Assembly (NCBI GenBank): GCA_947577185.1
Contig: CANPUE010000002.1
Coordinates: 62,001 to 126,000, forward strand
Length of the DNA: 64,000 nucleotides
From: an uncultured Lachnospiraceae bacterium
Lineage (GTDB): Bacteria; Bacillota; Clostridia; Lachnospirales; Lachnospiraceae
Direction of reading: 5' to 3'
The notes beneath the pieces are model-generated. The model was not told where the DNA came from, did no database searches, and was given only the letters and a program-made list of their open reading frames with translations. This document shows, piece by piece, positions 50,401 through 58,772 of this stretch. The number at the start of each line of letters is the position of its first letter. Position 1 is the stretch's first letter. The translations under genes and the position numbers were made by a program.

Positions 50401-51035
50401 TACCGATTCCTCTCTTTCAAATGTCCTCTTCTAATTTCCAGTACCACATCTGCCTGTTTTGCTACCTCTCCGGAGTGCGTCACTACTACAACACATTTCC
50501 CAAATATATGTGCGCTTTCTTTCAAAACCGCTGTGATTTCCCCGGCGGTATCTTCGTCTAAGTTCCCGGTCGGCTCGTCCGCAAGAATCACCGGGGCGTC
50601 AGACGCCAATGCCCGCGCAATCGCTGCACGCTGCTGTTGACCGCCGGACAATTTCAGTACATTGCGCGATATTTCATCTTGTTTGAGTCCCAGGCGATCC
50701 AAAACAGACAGTGCGTCTTGTTTCGCTGTCAGCTGTACATTCTCAATCGGCGTCATGTAGTCAATCAGATTGTAGCTTTGGAAAATCAGGGAAATGTGGT
50801 TTCTGCGGTGATATTCCAATCCTTTTGCCGTGATGTTCTCTCCGTTAAACAGGACTTCGCCTTTGGTTGGGGTATCAAGTCCTCCCAGGAGGGACAGCAG
50901 CGTTGTCTTGCCCGATCCGGACGAACCAAGAACAGCGTACAATTTTCCCCCCTCCAGCTCTGCGCTTATGTTTGATAAAATAAATTTTCCCTTTTCGTAG
51001 GAATAGAAAATATTCTGCAGTTTCAATGTTGTCAT
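50400..51035 (-). CDS. ABC transporter ATP-binding protein (LolD/MacB type)
   Basis: A 211-residue ATPase. Walker A is GSSGSGKTTLLSLLGG, the Q-loop is FQSYNLIDYMTPIENV, the signature is LSGGQQQR and Walker B is VILADEPTGNLDE, as in LolD/FtsE-type ATPases. It partners the FtsX-like permease encoded 13 bp upstream. Together they resemble antimicrobial-peptide or lipoprotein-type mechanotransmitter transporters. The gene is downstream of a two-component system that probably controls it. Confidence 0.93.
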   Translation of the reverse strand: MTTLKLQNIFYSYEKGKFILSNISAELEGGKLYAVLGSSGSGKTTLLSLLGGLDTPTKGEVLFNGENITAKGLEYHRRNHISLIFQSYNLIDYMTPIENVQLTAKQDALSVLDRLGLKQDEISRNVLKLSGGQQQRAAIARALASDAPVILADEPTGNLDEDTAGEITAVLKESAHIFGKCVVVVTHSGEVAKQADVVLEIRRGHLKERNR

Positions 51036-51048
51036 AATTGTTCCTCCT

Positions 51049-52479
51049 TTAACGCATTTGAGACAGAATTTCCCGCGGCTTCAGACGCATAACTGTGATA
51101 GACGATATGCTCACAACCACTATAATAATTACAAAACCAATCAAATAGATCATGGCAAGACTATCCAGACCTACGGAAACTTGAATACCGTTTTCTGTGG
51201 GCAAAGTCTTTTGGATAGGGATATCTGCGTCCGCCTCAACAGCGGCAGCGAAACTGCTGTTATCTTCCTGCTCTGCCTGTACGCGCTGTTCCAACAGATG
51301 ATTACCGATTTGTCCTGCAGCGACATTGCCTGTAAAATGGGAAAGTCCAAAGGCAAAGACAGCGATCAGCAGCACTTCTGTTAAGTGTTGTCCAATGATA
51401 GCCGATTTCCGAATACCCATGGACAGGAACACTCCGATCTCATGGATACGGGTTTTTGTCCAAAGGGTCAGGATCAAAGCGAGTATGACAGCACTGACAA
51501 CGATAATGACTGCCAACAGGATAACAACCAGTTCATTCAATGCCGCCAGCGGCGCGGCTGCTTTTTCGTAAACTTCATTGTCTGGCTCAATTGTAAAAGC
51601 ATTCCAGTCAATAACGGGCAGATTTTTTACAGCCGACACTGCCTGTTCCATGTTCTGCGGGTCGTCGATTGTGACATCGACAGCCGAAAATCCATAATTA
51701 ATTTTGTCGTCATTCACCTTAATTGCTGTCTGCAAATCAACAAAAATACAATTTTGGATTTTGTCAAAGATGGTAACAGTTTCCCCAGGCTGTTCTGTCA
51801 CATTTGGGGTAAACAGTCCGATAATCTGCACACGCATTTCTTCCCCGGTAAAATCATCATCTTCTGGGTTGTAAATGTGGGTTGTGATATAGTCCCCAAT
51901 GTGTAACTCATTTCTTTCTGCCAAATCCCCACTGATGATCGCCACAGATCGATCTTCGGAAGTAATATGCTGTCCCTCTGTCAGCGTCAGCGTGCCGGTG
52001 GTGAACAGGTCATCGGTTTCTGTACAACAGACACCAAATACTTTTGTTCTGTGCTGCAGCTCCTGTGCAGCAGAAACTGTTCCGGGAAACAAAGAAAGGT
52101 TGTCAAAGCGGACAAGACTGCCATATCTTGCGCCGGAATATTTCACACCGGGAACGCTGTTGATGGCGGCGATGTCCTCCGGCGTAAGCTGTACGGTAGA
52201 ATAAAGGAGAAAGCTGTTAGAGGTCTTTCCTGTTGCTTCGTCAAATTCGTTGTCCTTAATGATTTCTTTGACCACATAGGGGCTGTTTTCCCAATCTACA
52301 TGAATGTTAAATCTGCCTCCCAGCCTCTGCCTGAGATTAAGCTGCGCCGCCTCCGACGCTTTCCAAATAGAGATCCCCGTTAAAACAAAGGTTGCCATAA
52401 TTAACAGTATGGCGGACAGGAGAATGGTTTTCCCCCGTTTTCGTGTGACGTATAAAAACGCCCTTTTAAATATACTCAT
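51049..52479 (-). CDS. FtsX-like ABC transporter permease
   Basis: A 476-residue permease of the MacB/FtsX type. One N-terminal membrane helix (about 17-40) precedes a large extracytoplasmic domain (about 45-330) and three C-terminal helices (about 335-360, 385-410 and 440-465). The FtsX core has LILTLWTKTRIHEIGVFLSMGIRKSAI. The ATG at 52479 has GGAGG upstream. The promoter region in front shares a direct-repeat element with the response-regulator promoter. Confidence 0.9.
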   Translation of the reverse strand: MSIFKRAFLYVTRKRGKTILLSAILLIMATFVLTGISIWKASEAAQLNLRQRLGGRFNIHVDWENSPYVVKEIIKDNEFDEATGKTSNSFLLYSTVQLTPEDIAAINSVPGVKYSGARYGSLVRFDNLSLFPGTVSAAQELQHRTKVFGVCCTETDDLFTTGTLTLTEGQHITSEDRSVAIISGDLAERNELHIGDYITTHIYNPEDDDFTGEEMRVQIIGLFTPNVTEQPGETVTIFDKIQNCIFVDLQTAIKVNDDKINYGFSAVDVTIDDPQNMEQAVSAVKNLPVIDWNAFTIEPDNEVYEKAAAPLAALNELVVILLAVIIVVSAVILALILTLWTKTRIHEIGVFLSMGIRKSAIIGQHLTEVLLIAVFAFGLSHFTGNVAAGQIGNHLLEQRVQAEQEDNSSFAAAVEADADIPIQKTLPTENGIQVSVGLDSLAMIYLIGFVIIIVVVSISSITVMRLKPREILSQMR

Positions 52480-52535
52480 TTTATTGTACCTCCATTGATA
52501 AGCTGTTCTTCTGAACACTCCCATAGAATAGCTCT

Positions 52536-52557
52536 CCAATGTGGAATGAGTATGAAA
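52536..52557 (-). promoter_or_regulatory. Candidate response-regulator operator upstream of the permease
   Basis: On the minus strand this 22-mer reads TTTCATA-N4-TTCCACA plus TTGG, matching 18 of 22 positions of the element upstream of the response regulator at 54419-54440. The 11-bp direct repeat TTYCAYA suits an OmpR/VanR-type dimer. Confidence 0.55.
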
Positions 52558-52585
52558 TGAATATGGAATTTGAGCAGGCAGGAAA

Positions 52586-52606
52586 AACTTCCCAATACGG
52601 GGAGTT
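52586..52606 (-). terminator. Terminator of the histidine kinase gene
   Basis: AACT-C-CCC pairs with GGG-A-AGTT around a five-base loop and is followed by TTTTT on the minus strand, shortly after the kinase stop. The transporter genes therefore have their own promoter. Confidence 0.7.
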
Positions 52607-52615
52607 CATTCGTGC

Positions 52616-53725
52616 TTAAAATTGCAATGTGAAACACATTCCCGGCGGATTTTTCACAGGAACAAAAGAATAGGAAATATTGATTGATGTCAAGAGCGCG
52701 TCCACAATATAAAGCCCTAACCCATTACCGCCGCTTTCACGGTTTCTGGAAAAGTCAGGGCGATAGAAAGGCTCAAACAGTCGGGGAATTTCGCTTCTTT
52801 GGATAGGGACACACTCATTTTCAATCCTAAGGCTGCGCCCGTCCATAAAGACGGTAACAGTCTTTCCTGCTTCTGTATAGGCGACGGCATTCGCAAGAAC
52901 GTTAGATACTGCTTTACTGAATGAACCGGTCGGAAGCTTCACGATAAAAGTCTCTGGTAAATCAAGGGAAAAAGCGATGTCATGTGCTGCTGCGATTAGC
53001 TGATATGGCTCACAGAGTTCTCCCAGCATTTCAGACAGATCAACAGTCGTTGGCTGTTCCGCAATGCCATTCAGTTTAGAGGTTTCCAAAATTTCATGTA
53101 TCATCCTGGAAAGCCGTTCAACCATATCTTTGCACTCCGGTAAATATGCGGCATAATCCTGATACTTTCCCACACCTAAAATCATGTTTTCAAGGATCGC
53201 ATTCAGAGCCGTCACAGGAGTTTTTAATTCATGGGACGCAGCCCGAAGAAAGTCCGCTTTTGCCCGTTCCATTTCCCTAACCCGTTCTTTTTCCTGTTCC
53301 AAATGCGCAATAGTGGATAAGAGATTAGAATACAGGTCATTGACGTTCTGTGCCAGCAGTCCGATTTCATCTTTTGAAGGAACAGCGCAGGCTGCCGCCC
53401 GGTCTAATTTCATCATCCGTTCAGCAGAGGCAGAAATTCTCTCAATGGGGGCAGCAATCGCTTTGGAAAATAAGAGAGAACAGATAACAGAAATTACAAG
53501 GCTGCAAATAAGTGAAAACGGCAAAGCTTTTTGTATCGCCTGGATGACTATTTTTTCCTCCCGAATATTGACTGTGATTTCCTCCGCAATACGATCAGTT
53601 ACAGAAATCACCATGCCCATTTTGGCGGCAGGCAGATAAATCAGAATGTGGGCGATCACGATAACAAATACCATTACTGCCAACGTGTAAAAAAAGGTTT
53701 TGTGAAATAGTTTGAGTCTTTTCAT
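52616..53725 (-). CDS. Sensor histidine kinase
   Basis: A 369-residue kinase. Two membrane helices (about 12-35 and 70-90) enclose a short extracytoplasmic loop. A HAMP-like region and coiled coil lead to the H-box ASHELKTPVTAL (His165), then the ATPase domain with N-box NVLANAVAYTEAG and G-box GGNGLGLYIVDAL. The small sensor loop resembles VanS/BceS-like kinases that work with transporters. It overlaps the response-regulator gene by four bases. Confidence 0.93.
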   Translation of the reverse strand: MKRLKLFHKTFFYTLAVMVFVIVIAHILIYLPAAKMGMVISVTDRIAEEITVNIREEKIVIQAIQKALPFSLICSLVISVICSLLFSKAIAAPIERISASAERMMKLDRAAACAVPSKDEIGLLAQNVNDLYSNLLSTIAHLEQEKERVREMERAKADFLRAASHELKTPVTALNAILENMILGVGKYQDYAAYLPECKDMVERLSRMIHEILETSKLNGIAEQPTTVDLSEMLGELCEPYQLIAAAHDIAFSLDLPETFIVKLPTGSFSKAVSNVLANAVAYTEAGKTVTVFMDGRSLRIENECVPIQRSEIPRLFEPFYRPDFSRNRESGGNGLGLYIVDALLTSINISYSFVPVKNPPGMCFTLQF

Positions 53726-54387
53726 GCCTGTTCCTCGTATTTATAACCAATTCCTTTGACCGTCACAATACAGTCAAGTCGTAGTTTCTTACGCAGATTT
53801 TTGATGTAGGTATCAATCGTTCTGTCAATGATCGGGGCGTCAATCCCCCATAAATCATCAAGAATCTGTGAGCGCGTCAATACCAGCCCTTTATGTTCAA
53901 TAAGCATTCGCAGTAAGTCAGTTTCTTTTGGTGTGATATCAATTTTTCCGTTAGGGTCTTTTGCCGTATAGCCGGAAAAATCAACGGTTACGTCACCGAA
54001 AGTTACTGTGTTGGACAGGATGCCTTTCCCGCTTCTTCGCAAAAGTGCGGTAATGCGTCTGCCAAGCAAAACCATGGAAAACGGCTTTGTAATATAGTCA
54101 TCTGCCTGTTCGTCAAAACTTGTTACCTGTGTATATTCATCTGCAACAGCCGTGAGCATGAGTACTGGGACTACGCTTTTCTTCCGTATTTCATGGAGTA
54201 CGGCAAGTCCCGTAATTTTAGGAAGCATGATATCTAAAACAACAAGATCAATATTTCCCTGACCGAAAATCTGTAATGCCTCCGCCCCGTCATAGGCGGG
54301 AACCATTTTATGTCCTGCCGGTTTTAAGTATTCACATATGGCTTCGTTCGTCTGTTTATTATCTTCTACGATAAGTAATGCCGCCAT
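53722..54387 (-). CDS. OmpR/VanR-type response regulator
   Basis: A 221-residue regulator. The receiver domain has the acidic pair in IVEDN, the phospho-Asp52 in VVLDIMLP, LTA and the switch Lys in ITKPF. The C-terminal winged helix has TPKETDLLRMLIEHKGLVLTR and DRTIDTYIKNLRKKL. The ATG at 54387 has AAGGAGG upstream. It is the first gene of the two-component operon and probably controls itself and the transporter through the TTYCAYA repeats. Confidence 0.94.
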   Translation of the reverse strand: MAALLIVEDNKQTNEAICEYLKPAGHKMVPAYDGAEALQIFGQGNIDLVVLDIMLPKITGLAVLHEIRKKSVVPVLMLTAVADEYTQVTSFDEQADDYITKPFSMVLLGRRITALLRRSGKGILSNTVTFGDVTVDFSGYTAKDPNGKIDITPKETDLLRMLIEHKGLVLTRSQILDDLWGIDAPIIDRTIDTYIKNLRKKLRLDCIVTVKGIGYKYEEQA

Positions 54388-54418
54388 AAATTCACCTCCT
54401 TGTTTTAAGTTTACCATG

Positions 54419-54440
54419 CCAATGTGAAACAATTATGAAA
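54419..54440 (-). promoter_or_regulatory. Candidate autoregulatory operator of the response regulator
   Basis: On the minus strand TTTCATA-N4-TTTCACA plus TTGG lies about 32 bp upstream of the response-regulator ATG. The near-copy in front of the permease gene supports a shared regulator. Confidence 0.55.
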
Positions 54441-55511
54441 TCATTCATTCCCCTCCCATTTTTTACTCCGGTTTTTTTTGTTTTCCGCTTTCTTTTGCTT
54501 ATTAAATTTTGAGATATTCTTATTTCGCTGCTGCTTTTGCCGCAAAAATGCAGCCTTGTGATCCGAATATTTTGCTTCTGCTTTCAGTTTGATATAGCTC
54601 TCCCAGCGTTCACGGGATAAATGGCCGTCTGCAATCGCCTCCCTGATCGCACAGCCCGGTTCACTCTGATGTTTGCAGTCACTGAACCTGCATTTCCCCA
54701 GGTATCGCTCGACGTCGGAAAATGCTTCGTCCAGTCCGTTGGAAACATCCCACATCCCCAGTTCACGCATACCCGGCGTATCAATGATCATTGCTCCGTT
54801 TCTCAGCATAATCAACTGCCGGTAGGTTGTGGTATGCCGTCCTTTACTGTCATCCTCACGGATTTCATTAACATCCATGATCTCTTCGCCTGCAAGTGCA
54901 TTCACGAGACTTGATTTGCCAATTCCGGATGAGCCGAGAAACACGATTGTTTTCCCGGGTGCCATATACGAGGCAAGACTGTCAAGACCGGCCCCGGTTT
55001 TTGAGCTTACTGCATGGACAGACACACCTTCTGCCAGGCTTTCTGCTATTCGAATATATGATATAGGCTCCTCCATGAGGTCTGCTTTTGTCAATACTAC
55101 AACCGGAATCGCTCCTGAGTGCCATGCCAGAGTCAGGTATCGTTCCAGACGCCTGATGTTGAAATCCTGATTCAATGACTGCATGATAAACACATAATCA
55201 AAATTTGATGCAACAGCCTGTTCGCCGCGCCCCGGCGCAGGATCTCTGCGGGAAAAAAATGTCCTTCGGGGCAATGTCCTGATAATCCGGCTGTCACCAT
55301 TGGGATTATAGTCGATCAGGACAAAATCTCCGGTGGTCGGAAACGCTTCCAGTCCGCCGAAATATTCTTTCGTTTTCAGCTTCCCGTATGTTTCTCCATA
55401 CTCACAGACCAGCGCATACCGCTCTTTATGAACAGCCGTGATTCTTGCCGGGATCCCCTGCGCATTCTCCGGCATCCTATCTGGCAGAAAGCCATATTTT
55501 CTCAAATCCAT
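54441..55511 (-). CDS. rsgA: RsgA-type ribosome small-subunit GTPase
   Basis: A 356-residue circularly permuted GTPase: OB-like N-terminus, G4 as VVLTKADL, G1 as GSSGIGKSSLVNAL, G3 as DTPGM, then a zinc site (CRFSDCKHQSEPGC). A Lys/Asn-rich tail of about 30 residues extends beyond the usual end. RsgA releases 30S maturation factors. The ATG at 55511 is preferred: GGAGG is nine bases away, while the earlier ATG touches it. The long attenuator-like leader and accessory neighbours suggest this may be a specialised paralogue. Confidence 0.93.
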   Translation of the reverse strand: MDLRKYGFLPDRMPENAQGIPARITAVHKERYALVCEYGETYGKLKTKEYFGGLEAFPTTGDFVLIDYNPNGDSRIIRTLPRRTFFSRRDPAPGRGEQAVASNFDYVFIMQSLNQDFNIRRLERYLTLAWHSGAIPVVVLTKADLMEEPISYIRIAESLAEGVSVHAVSSKTGAGLDSLASYMAPGKTIVFLGSSGIGKSSLVNALAGEEIMDVNEIREDDSKGRHTTTYRQLIMLRNGAMIIDTPGMRELGMWDVSNGLDEAFSDVERYLGKCRFSDCKHQSEPGCAIREAIADGHLSRERWESYIKLKAEAKYSDHKAAFLRQKQQRNKNISKFNKQKKAENKKNRSKKWEGNE

Positions 55512-55512
55512 T

Positions 55513-55566
55513 CTAAACATCCTCCGTAATCATTTTTGTTACTCTGATAATCTGAAATTCTCTCAC
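55513..55566 (-). CDS. Possible 17-residue leader peptide before rsgA
   Basis: A GTG start with GGAGG six bases upstream encodes MREFQIIRVTKMITEDV. Its TAG stop is one base from the rsgA ATG, so it could couple translation. Too short to judge by content. Confidence 0.3.
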   Translation of the reverse strand: MREFQIIRVTKMITEDV

Positions 55567-55620
55567 GAAATTCCTCCATGTCCTTTCTAAAATCAGCACC
55601 TGAAAATGGGCGCAAAAATA

Positions 55621-55664
55621 CCGCAGAAAGCAATCCTTATCGTATCGTCGGGTACTTCCTGCGG
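55621..55664 (-). terminator. Terminator-like hairpin in the rsgA leader (second)
   Basis: CCGCAG pairs with CTGCGG, extendable with one mismatch to ten base pairs, and is followed by TATTTTT on the minus strand. It lies between the promoter and the rsgA start, so it could act as an attenuator. Confidence 0.6.
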
Positions 55665-55675
55665 CTGATTATGGG

Positions 55676-55703
55676 TATAAAAATAACACACCCCCTGAGT
55701 GTG
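55676..55703 (-). terminator. Terminator-like hairpin in the rsgA leader (first)
   Basis: CACAC pairs with GTGTG around a seven-base loop, followed by TTATTTTTA on the minus strand. The stem is short, so termination would be partial. Confidence 0.4.
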
Positions 55704-55803
55704 CTGCAACCGAAAGTCATAGTATTCACGAAAGGCTACTTAAAAACGGTACAACAACAAAGAGGTCATTCGCCCCGGTAATTGTCTGTACCACATATTC
55801 AGT

Positions 55804-55836
55804 TTACATCTCAATTACCTCACAAAAAACAGTCAT
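55804..55836 (-). CDS. Possible 10-residue leader peptide in the rsgA leader
   Basis: AAAGGAG lies nine bases before an ATG encoding MTVFCEVIEM and a TAA stop, about 40 bp after the promoter. After the TAA the same frame stays open for 25 codons. Short, well-initiated ORFs ahead of terminators occur in leaders of ribosome-targeting-drug resistance genes. Confidence 0.4.
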   Translation of the reverse strand: MTVFCEVIEM

Positions 55837-55874
55837 ATTATATTTCTCCTTTCTTATCTGCATAATTTTTTCTG

Positions 55875-55903
55875 ATTATAGCATACTCGGCGGCAAAATT
55901 CAA
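55875..55903 (-). promoter_or_regulatory. Promoter of the rsgA transcript
   Basis: On the minus strand TTGAAT (55898-55903) and TGC-TATAAT (55875-55880) are separated by 17 bp, a good promoter with an extended -10, about 365 bp upstream of rsgA. Confidence 0.7.
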
Positions 55904-55947
55904 TCACTGTTTTGTGACTGCTCTGACACCTCTCCGACGCAAAACAT

Positions 55948-55992
55948 CCCCGCATGAAATCAATCGCATTCGCCTGTTGATCTCATACGGGG
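55948..55992 (-). terminator. Terminator of the 56049-56483 gene
   Basis: CCCCG-ATGA-ATCA pairs with TGAT-TCAT-CGGGG with single-base mismatches between the blocks. ATGTTTTG follows on the minus strand. Confidence 0.6.
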
Positions 55993-56048
55993 ACGCAGCC
56001 TTCTGATTCATGACAGAAAATTCCTGCCCTATGCGGTCCGTCCTGTTC

Positions 56049-56483
56049 CTACGCAGTCATAAACATCTCATATGCCTGAATCGCTCTCTGCATCTGCGTG
56101 GAATTGGAAACTTCGTTTTCCTGGATGACCTGTCTCTGTTCTCTGGCAGTCCTCTCTGTTTCCGCTTTGGTTTCTGACACGTCTTCTTTGGACGGGAAAG
56201 CGGTGACAGGTTTTGCAGGCTCGGACTCTGCCCCATACTTCATAATGCGTGCCGCACGGTTCTGCCCCTGACGCATCTGTTTATCGAGCATCGCCTCAAA
56301 ATCAACCGTCTGTCCTTTTTTCAGGGGATTTTGGTTCTCCTGCTCCTGCACCTTTGAATAATCGACTTTTTTCTCTAATACGTCATCTGAAATTCTGGAC
56401 AGTTTATCCATACTGTTCGCACTGACTGTATTGGGATTATAGACATAATTAGGATAAACATTACCGATACCGCCGATTCTCAT
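56049..56483 (-). CDS. Hypothetical protein, Lachnospiraceae-like
   Basis: A 144-residue soluble, Gln/Glu/Asn-rich protein with no membrane segment. It begins MRIGGIGNVYPNYVYNPNTV and ends in RAIQAYEMFMTA; the middle has NPLKKGQTVDFEAMLDKQM. The ends look ordered and the centre (about 90-120) is probably disordered. I do not recognise a domain. The start at 56483 has GGAG upstream. It is a single gene with its own terminator. A link to the cell surface or flagellum is possible but not shown. Confidence 0.65.
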   Translation of the reverse strand: MRIGGIGNVYPNYVYNPNTVSANSMDKLSRISDDVLEKKVDYSKVQEQENQNPLKKGQTVDFEAMLDKQMRQGQNRAARIMKYGAESEPAKPVTAFPSKEDVSETKAETERTAREQRQVIQENEVSNSTQMQRAIQAYEMFMTA

Positions 56484-56675
56484 GAGCACCACTCCATTTC
56501 ATTTTATTCTTTTCGCTTATTTTATTCTGTTTCTTTCACTCTGCTTATAGTATAATCCGCCGCGCCGGGAAATGCAAGCACAATCAGGCGCTTTCATCAC
56601 TGTTCGCTGTCTGTGGGAACTGTCACAGATTCCATGTAACAGGTTATGTACCCCATGTAAGTCCTGCACCGGGCG

Positions 56676-57266
56676 TCAGTCAATATCTTTCGCATCCACG
56701 TCAAGCGCTCCCAGATCCTGTATGACCTCCCGTGAGGTGCGTGATATTCTGGAAACGATCCAGATATCGGAGATGCCGTCATAGATCAGGAAGATGCCGA
56801 TGAACATAACAAGCGTATCCACTGCCGCAAACGGATTAAAGATCAGCAGAGCGCCAAAACCGATCGTTACCAGACCGAGCAAAAGCGCCACCCACCATTT
56901 ATCATATTTGCTCTGGCACAGACTGACCGCCTGCTGCAGATTGTTGATGCCGTGAATGACGATGATGATTCCAACCAGGATCGGTATCATGGCAATGATT
57001 TTCTCCGGCTGGAATAAGATCCATCCGCCGATCACCGTAATGATAATGCCCAGAATCAGATTGATCTGGGAAAACAGCGTGCCGTCCCTGCCGAATATAA
57101 AGGCGGCCAGTCTGGTCAGTCCGCTGATGAGCAGCACGATACCGATCGCCATGCACGCCACCTGCACGGACATCCCCGGCCATACGACCAGGACTACGCC
57201 GAGCACGATGCAGAATGCCGCTGATATAAGGACATTCGCCTTAATTTTTTTCAAGATACGCTCCAT
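56676..57266 (-). CDS. HdeD/DUF308-family membrane protein
   Basis: A 196-residue protein with six membrane helices in repeated pairs, typical of the HdeD/DUF308 family: VLISAAFCIVLGVVLVVWPG, IGIVLLISGLTRLAAFIFG, LILGIIITVIGGWILFQPEK and MFIGIFLIYDGISDIWIV. E. coli HdeD is linked to acid resistance, but family members vary. The ATG at 57266 has GGAGG upstream and the gene overlaps the VanZ-like gene by 26 bp. Confidence 0.86.
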   Translation of the reverse strand: MERILKKIKANVLISAAFCIVLGVVLVVWPGMSVQVACMAIGIVLLISGLTRLAAFIFGRDGTLFSQINLILGIIITVIGGWILFQPEKIIAMIPILVGIIIVIHGINNLQQAVSLCQSKYDKWWVALLLGLVTIGFGALLIFNPFAAVDTLVMFIGIFLIYDGISDIWIVSRISRTSREVIQDLGALDVDAKDID

Positions 57267-57759
57267 ACTCTTTTTCCTCCATTGTCTCCTTTTTTTCAAA
57301 TTGATCGAAACCGGGAAAGATCTGCCTGCATTTCCGGTAGATGAGATACCCCATGACAGCGCCGAAGCAGTTTAAGATAATGTCGTCCACATCAAACGCT
57401 CCGAAGGCACTGAAAAGCTGGAATACTTCGATCCCGATCACCATGACCAGAATATTGGCAAAAACGTCTATCATCCTCGTTTTCTTCACCCGTATCATCG
57501 GGAATAAAATGCCAAACGGGACAAAGACAAGGATGTTTCCCGCCAGATTTTCAAAACTATTGAGTTGATCCGCATATTTAATATACATTTTTATTGTCTT
57601 AAAGGGAATGAAATTGGCGGTTCCCAGACCTTCCAGAATCACATCCCTGCGCCATGTCTGCGCGATGGCGTGAAGCTGTTCATACGGGTATTTGAAAATG
57701 ATGACTTTGATCACGATCAGAATATAAACAGCAAAGAAGAATTTTATCCATTTCCGCAC
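57241..57759 (-). CDS. VanZ-like family membrane protein
   Basis: A 172-residue protein with about four membrane helices. VanZ-domain features are FIPFKTIKMY, NLAGNILVFVPFGILFPMI, VMVIGIEVFQLFSAFGAFDVDDIILNCFGAVMGYLIY. VanZ itself gives low-level teicoplanin resistance, but most chromosomal members have no proven role. It is one base after the dehydrogenase gene and overlaps the DUF308 gene. Confidence 0.88.
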   Translation of the reverse strand: MRKWIKFFFAVYILIVIKVIIFKYPYEQLHAIAQTWRRDVILEGLGTANFIPFKTIKMYIKYADQLNSFENLAGNILVFVPFGILFPMIRVKKTRMIDVFANILVMVIGIEVFQLFSAFGAFDVDDIILNCFGAVMGYLIYRKCRQIFPGFDQFEKKETMEEKEYGAYLEKN

Positions 57760-58743
57760 TTATGCGACCTCCCATGGGTTCTCTTTTCCTTCTGCAAAAT
57801 ATTTACAGCCAAGCAGAGAGTCACGCACTACGGTTTCCACACAGTCATCCGTATAAAAAGCCATATGATGGGATACGGTCACATTGGGAAAACTTCGCAG
57901 GATTGCCAGCTCTCTATTATCTAATATATCCGATTTGTGGTCATAATAGTATAGTCCGAACTCATTTTCTACAACATCCAGACCTGCCGCCCCTATTTTG
58001 CCGGATTCTATGGCGCCGATCAGCGCCTGCGAATCGATGAGCGCACCCCTTGCGGTATTAATGATCGTCACACCGTCCTTCATTCCGGCAATACTTTTTT
58101 CATTGATCAGATGATAATTTTCCTCCGTCAACGGGGTGTGCAGCGTGATCACATCCGCCTGTGCGAAAAGCTGCTCTAACGGGACATACGCCGCATATTG
58201 TCTGACTTCTTCCTGTTCATACAGGTCATAGGCGATCAGCTTACAGCCAAAACCGGACAGACTGCGGAGCACAGTCTTTCCGATCCTTCCCGTCCCGATG
58301 ACTCCTACAGTCAAATCTTTCAGTTCCCGGCCCTGGATCCCGGACAGAGAATAGTCCTGTATATTGGTGCGCTCCATGATCCGTTTCATCTTGCGGATCG
58401 ACATTAAAATCAGCATCACGGTATAATCCGCCACGCCGTTGGGGCCATAAGGCGCATTTCCCACCCTGATTCCAAATTCCCGTGCCGCGTCCAGATCAAT
58501 ATGATCATAACCGATCGTTCTGGTCGTCAGGTATCTCACGCCGTTCTTATGAAAGGCCTCCATCAGTTCCCGTGTTATCCTGGACGTGATGATATCCACA
58601 CATTCACTGCCCTGCGCCAGACAGATATTATGAAGGTCCGGCGCATCGGCACAAAGGACAAGCTCGATGCCCAGTTCTTTTCCATAACGTTCAAACAACT
58701 CTTTTTCATCAAATTCCCTGCAATTATATACTGTGACTCTCAT
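57760..58743 (-). CDS. D-lactate-dehydrogenase-like 2-hydroxyacid dehydrogenase
   Basis: A 327-residue NAD-dependent D-2-hydroxyacid dehydrogenase. The catalytic domain has TTRTIGYDHIDLDAAREFG, the dinucleotide motif is GVIGTGRIGKTVLRSL, the catalytic Arg is in INTARGALID, and the His is in VTVSHHMAFYTD. It should reduce pyruvate to D-lactate. The RVGNAPYGPNGVADYTVMLIL stretch also resembles VanH, but no D-Ala-D-Lac ligase is nearby, so fermentation is more likely. ATG at 58743 is preferred over a TTG two codons earlier. Confidence 0.9.
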   Translation of the reverse strand: MRVTVYNCREFDEKELFERYGKELGIELVLCADAPDLHNICLAQGSECVDIITSRITRELMEAFHKNGVRYLTTRTIGYDHIDLDAAREFGIRVGNAPYGPNGVADYTVMLILMSIRKMKRIMERTNIQDYSLSGIQGRELKDLTVGVIGTGRIGKTVLRSLSGFGCKLIAYDLYEQEEVRQYAAYVPLEQLFAQADVITLHTPLTEENYHLINEKSIAGMKDGVTIINTARGALIDSQALIGAIESGKIGAAGLDVVENEFGLYYYDHKSDILDNRELAILRSFPNVTVSHHMAFYTDDCVETVVRDSLLGCKYFAEGKENPWEVA

Positions 58744-58772
58744 AGTCAATCAACCCTCTTTCTATCCTCTGC

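Larger units (their letters stand above)
55567..56048. other. Long rsgA leader and upstream gap
   Basis: No full-size gene. It holds the rsgA promoter, a 10-codon leader ORF, two terminator-like hairpins and, further upstream, the terminator of the next gene. Confidence 0.65.

Noticed and set aside
55578-55781. 67-codon plus-strand frame in the rsgA leader
   Set aside because: It lies antisense over the two hairpins, has no ribosome site and its composition is random-looking.
57241-58743. Vancomycin-resistance cluster (VanZ- and VanH-like genes)
   Set aside because: No VanA/B-type ligase, VanX dipeptidase or adjacent VanRS are present. The two-component system at 52616-54387 is separated by rsgA and several unrelated genes.
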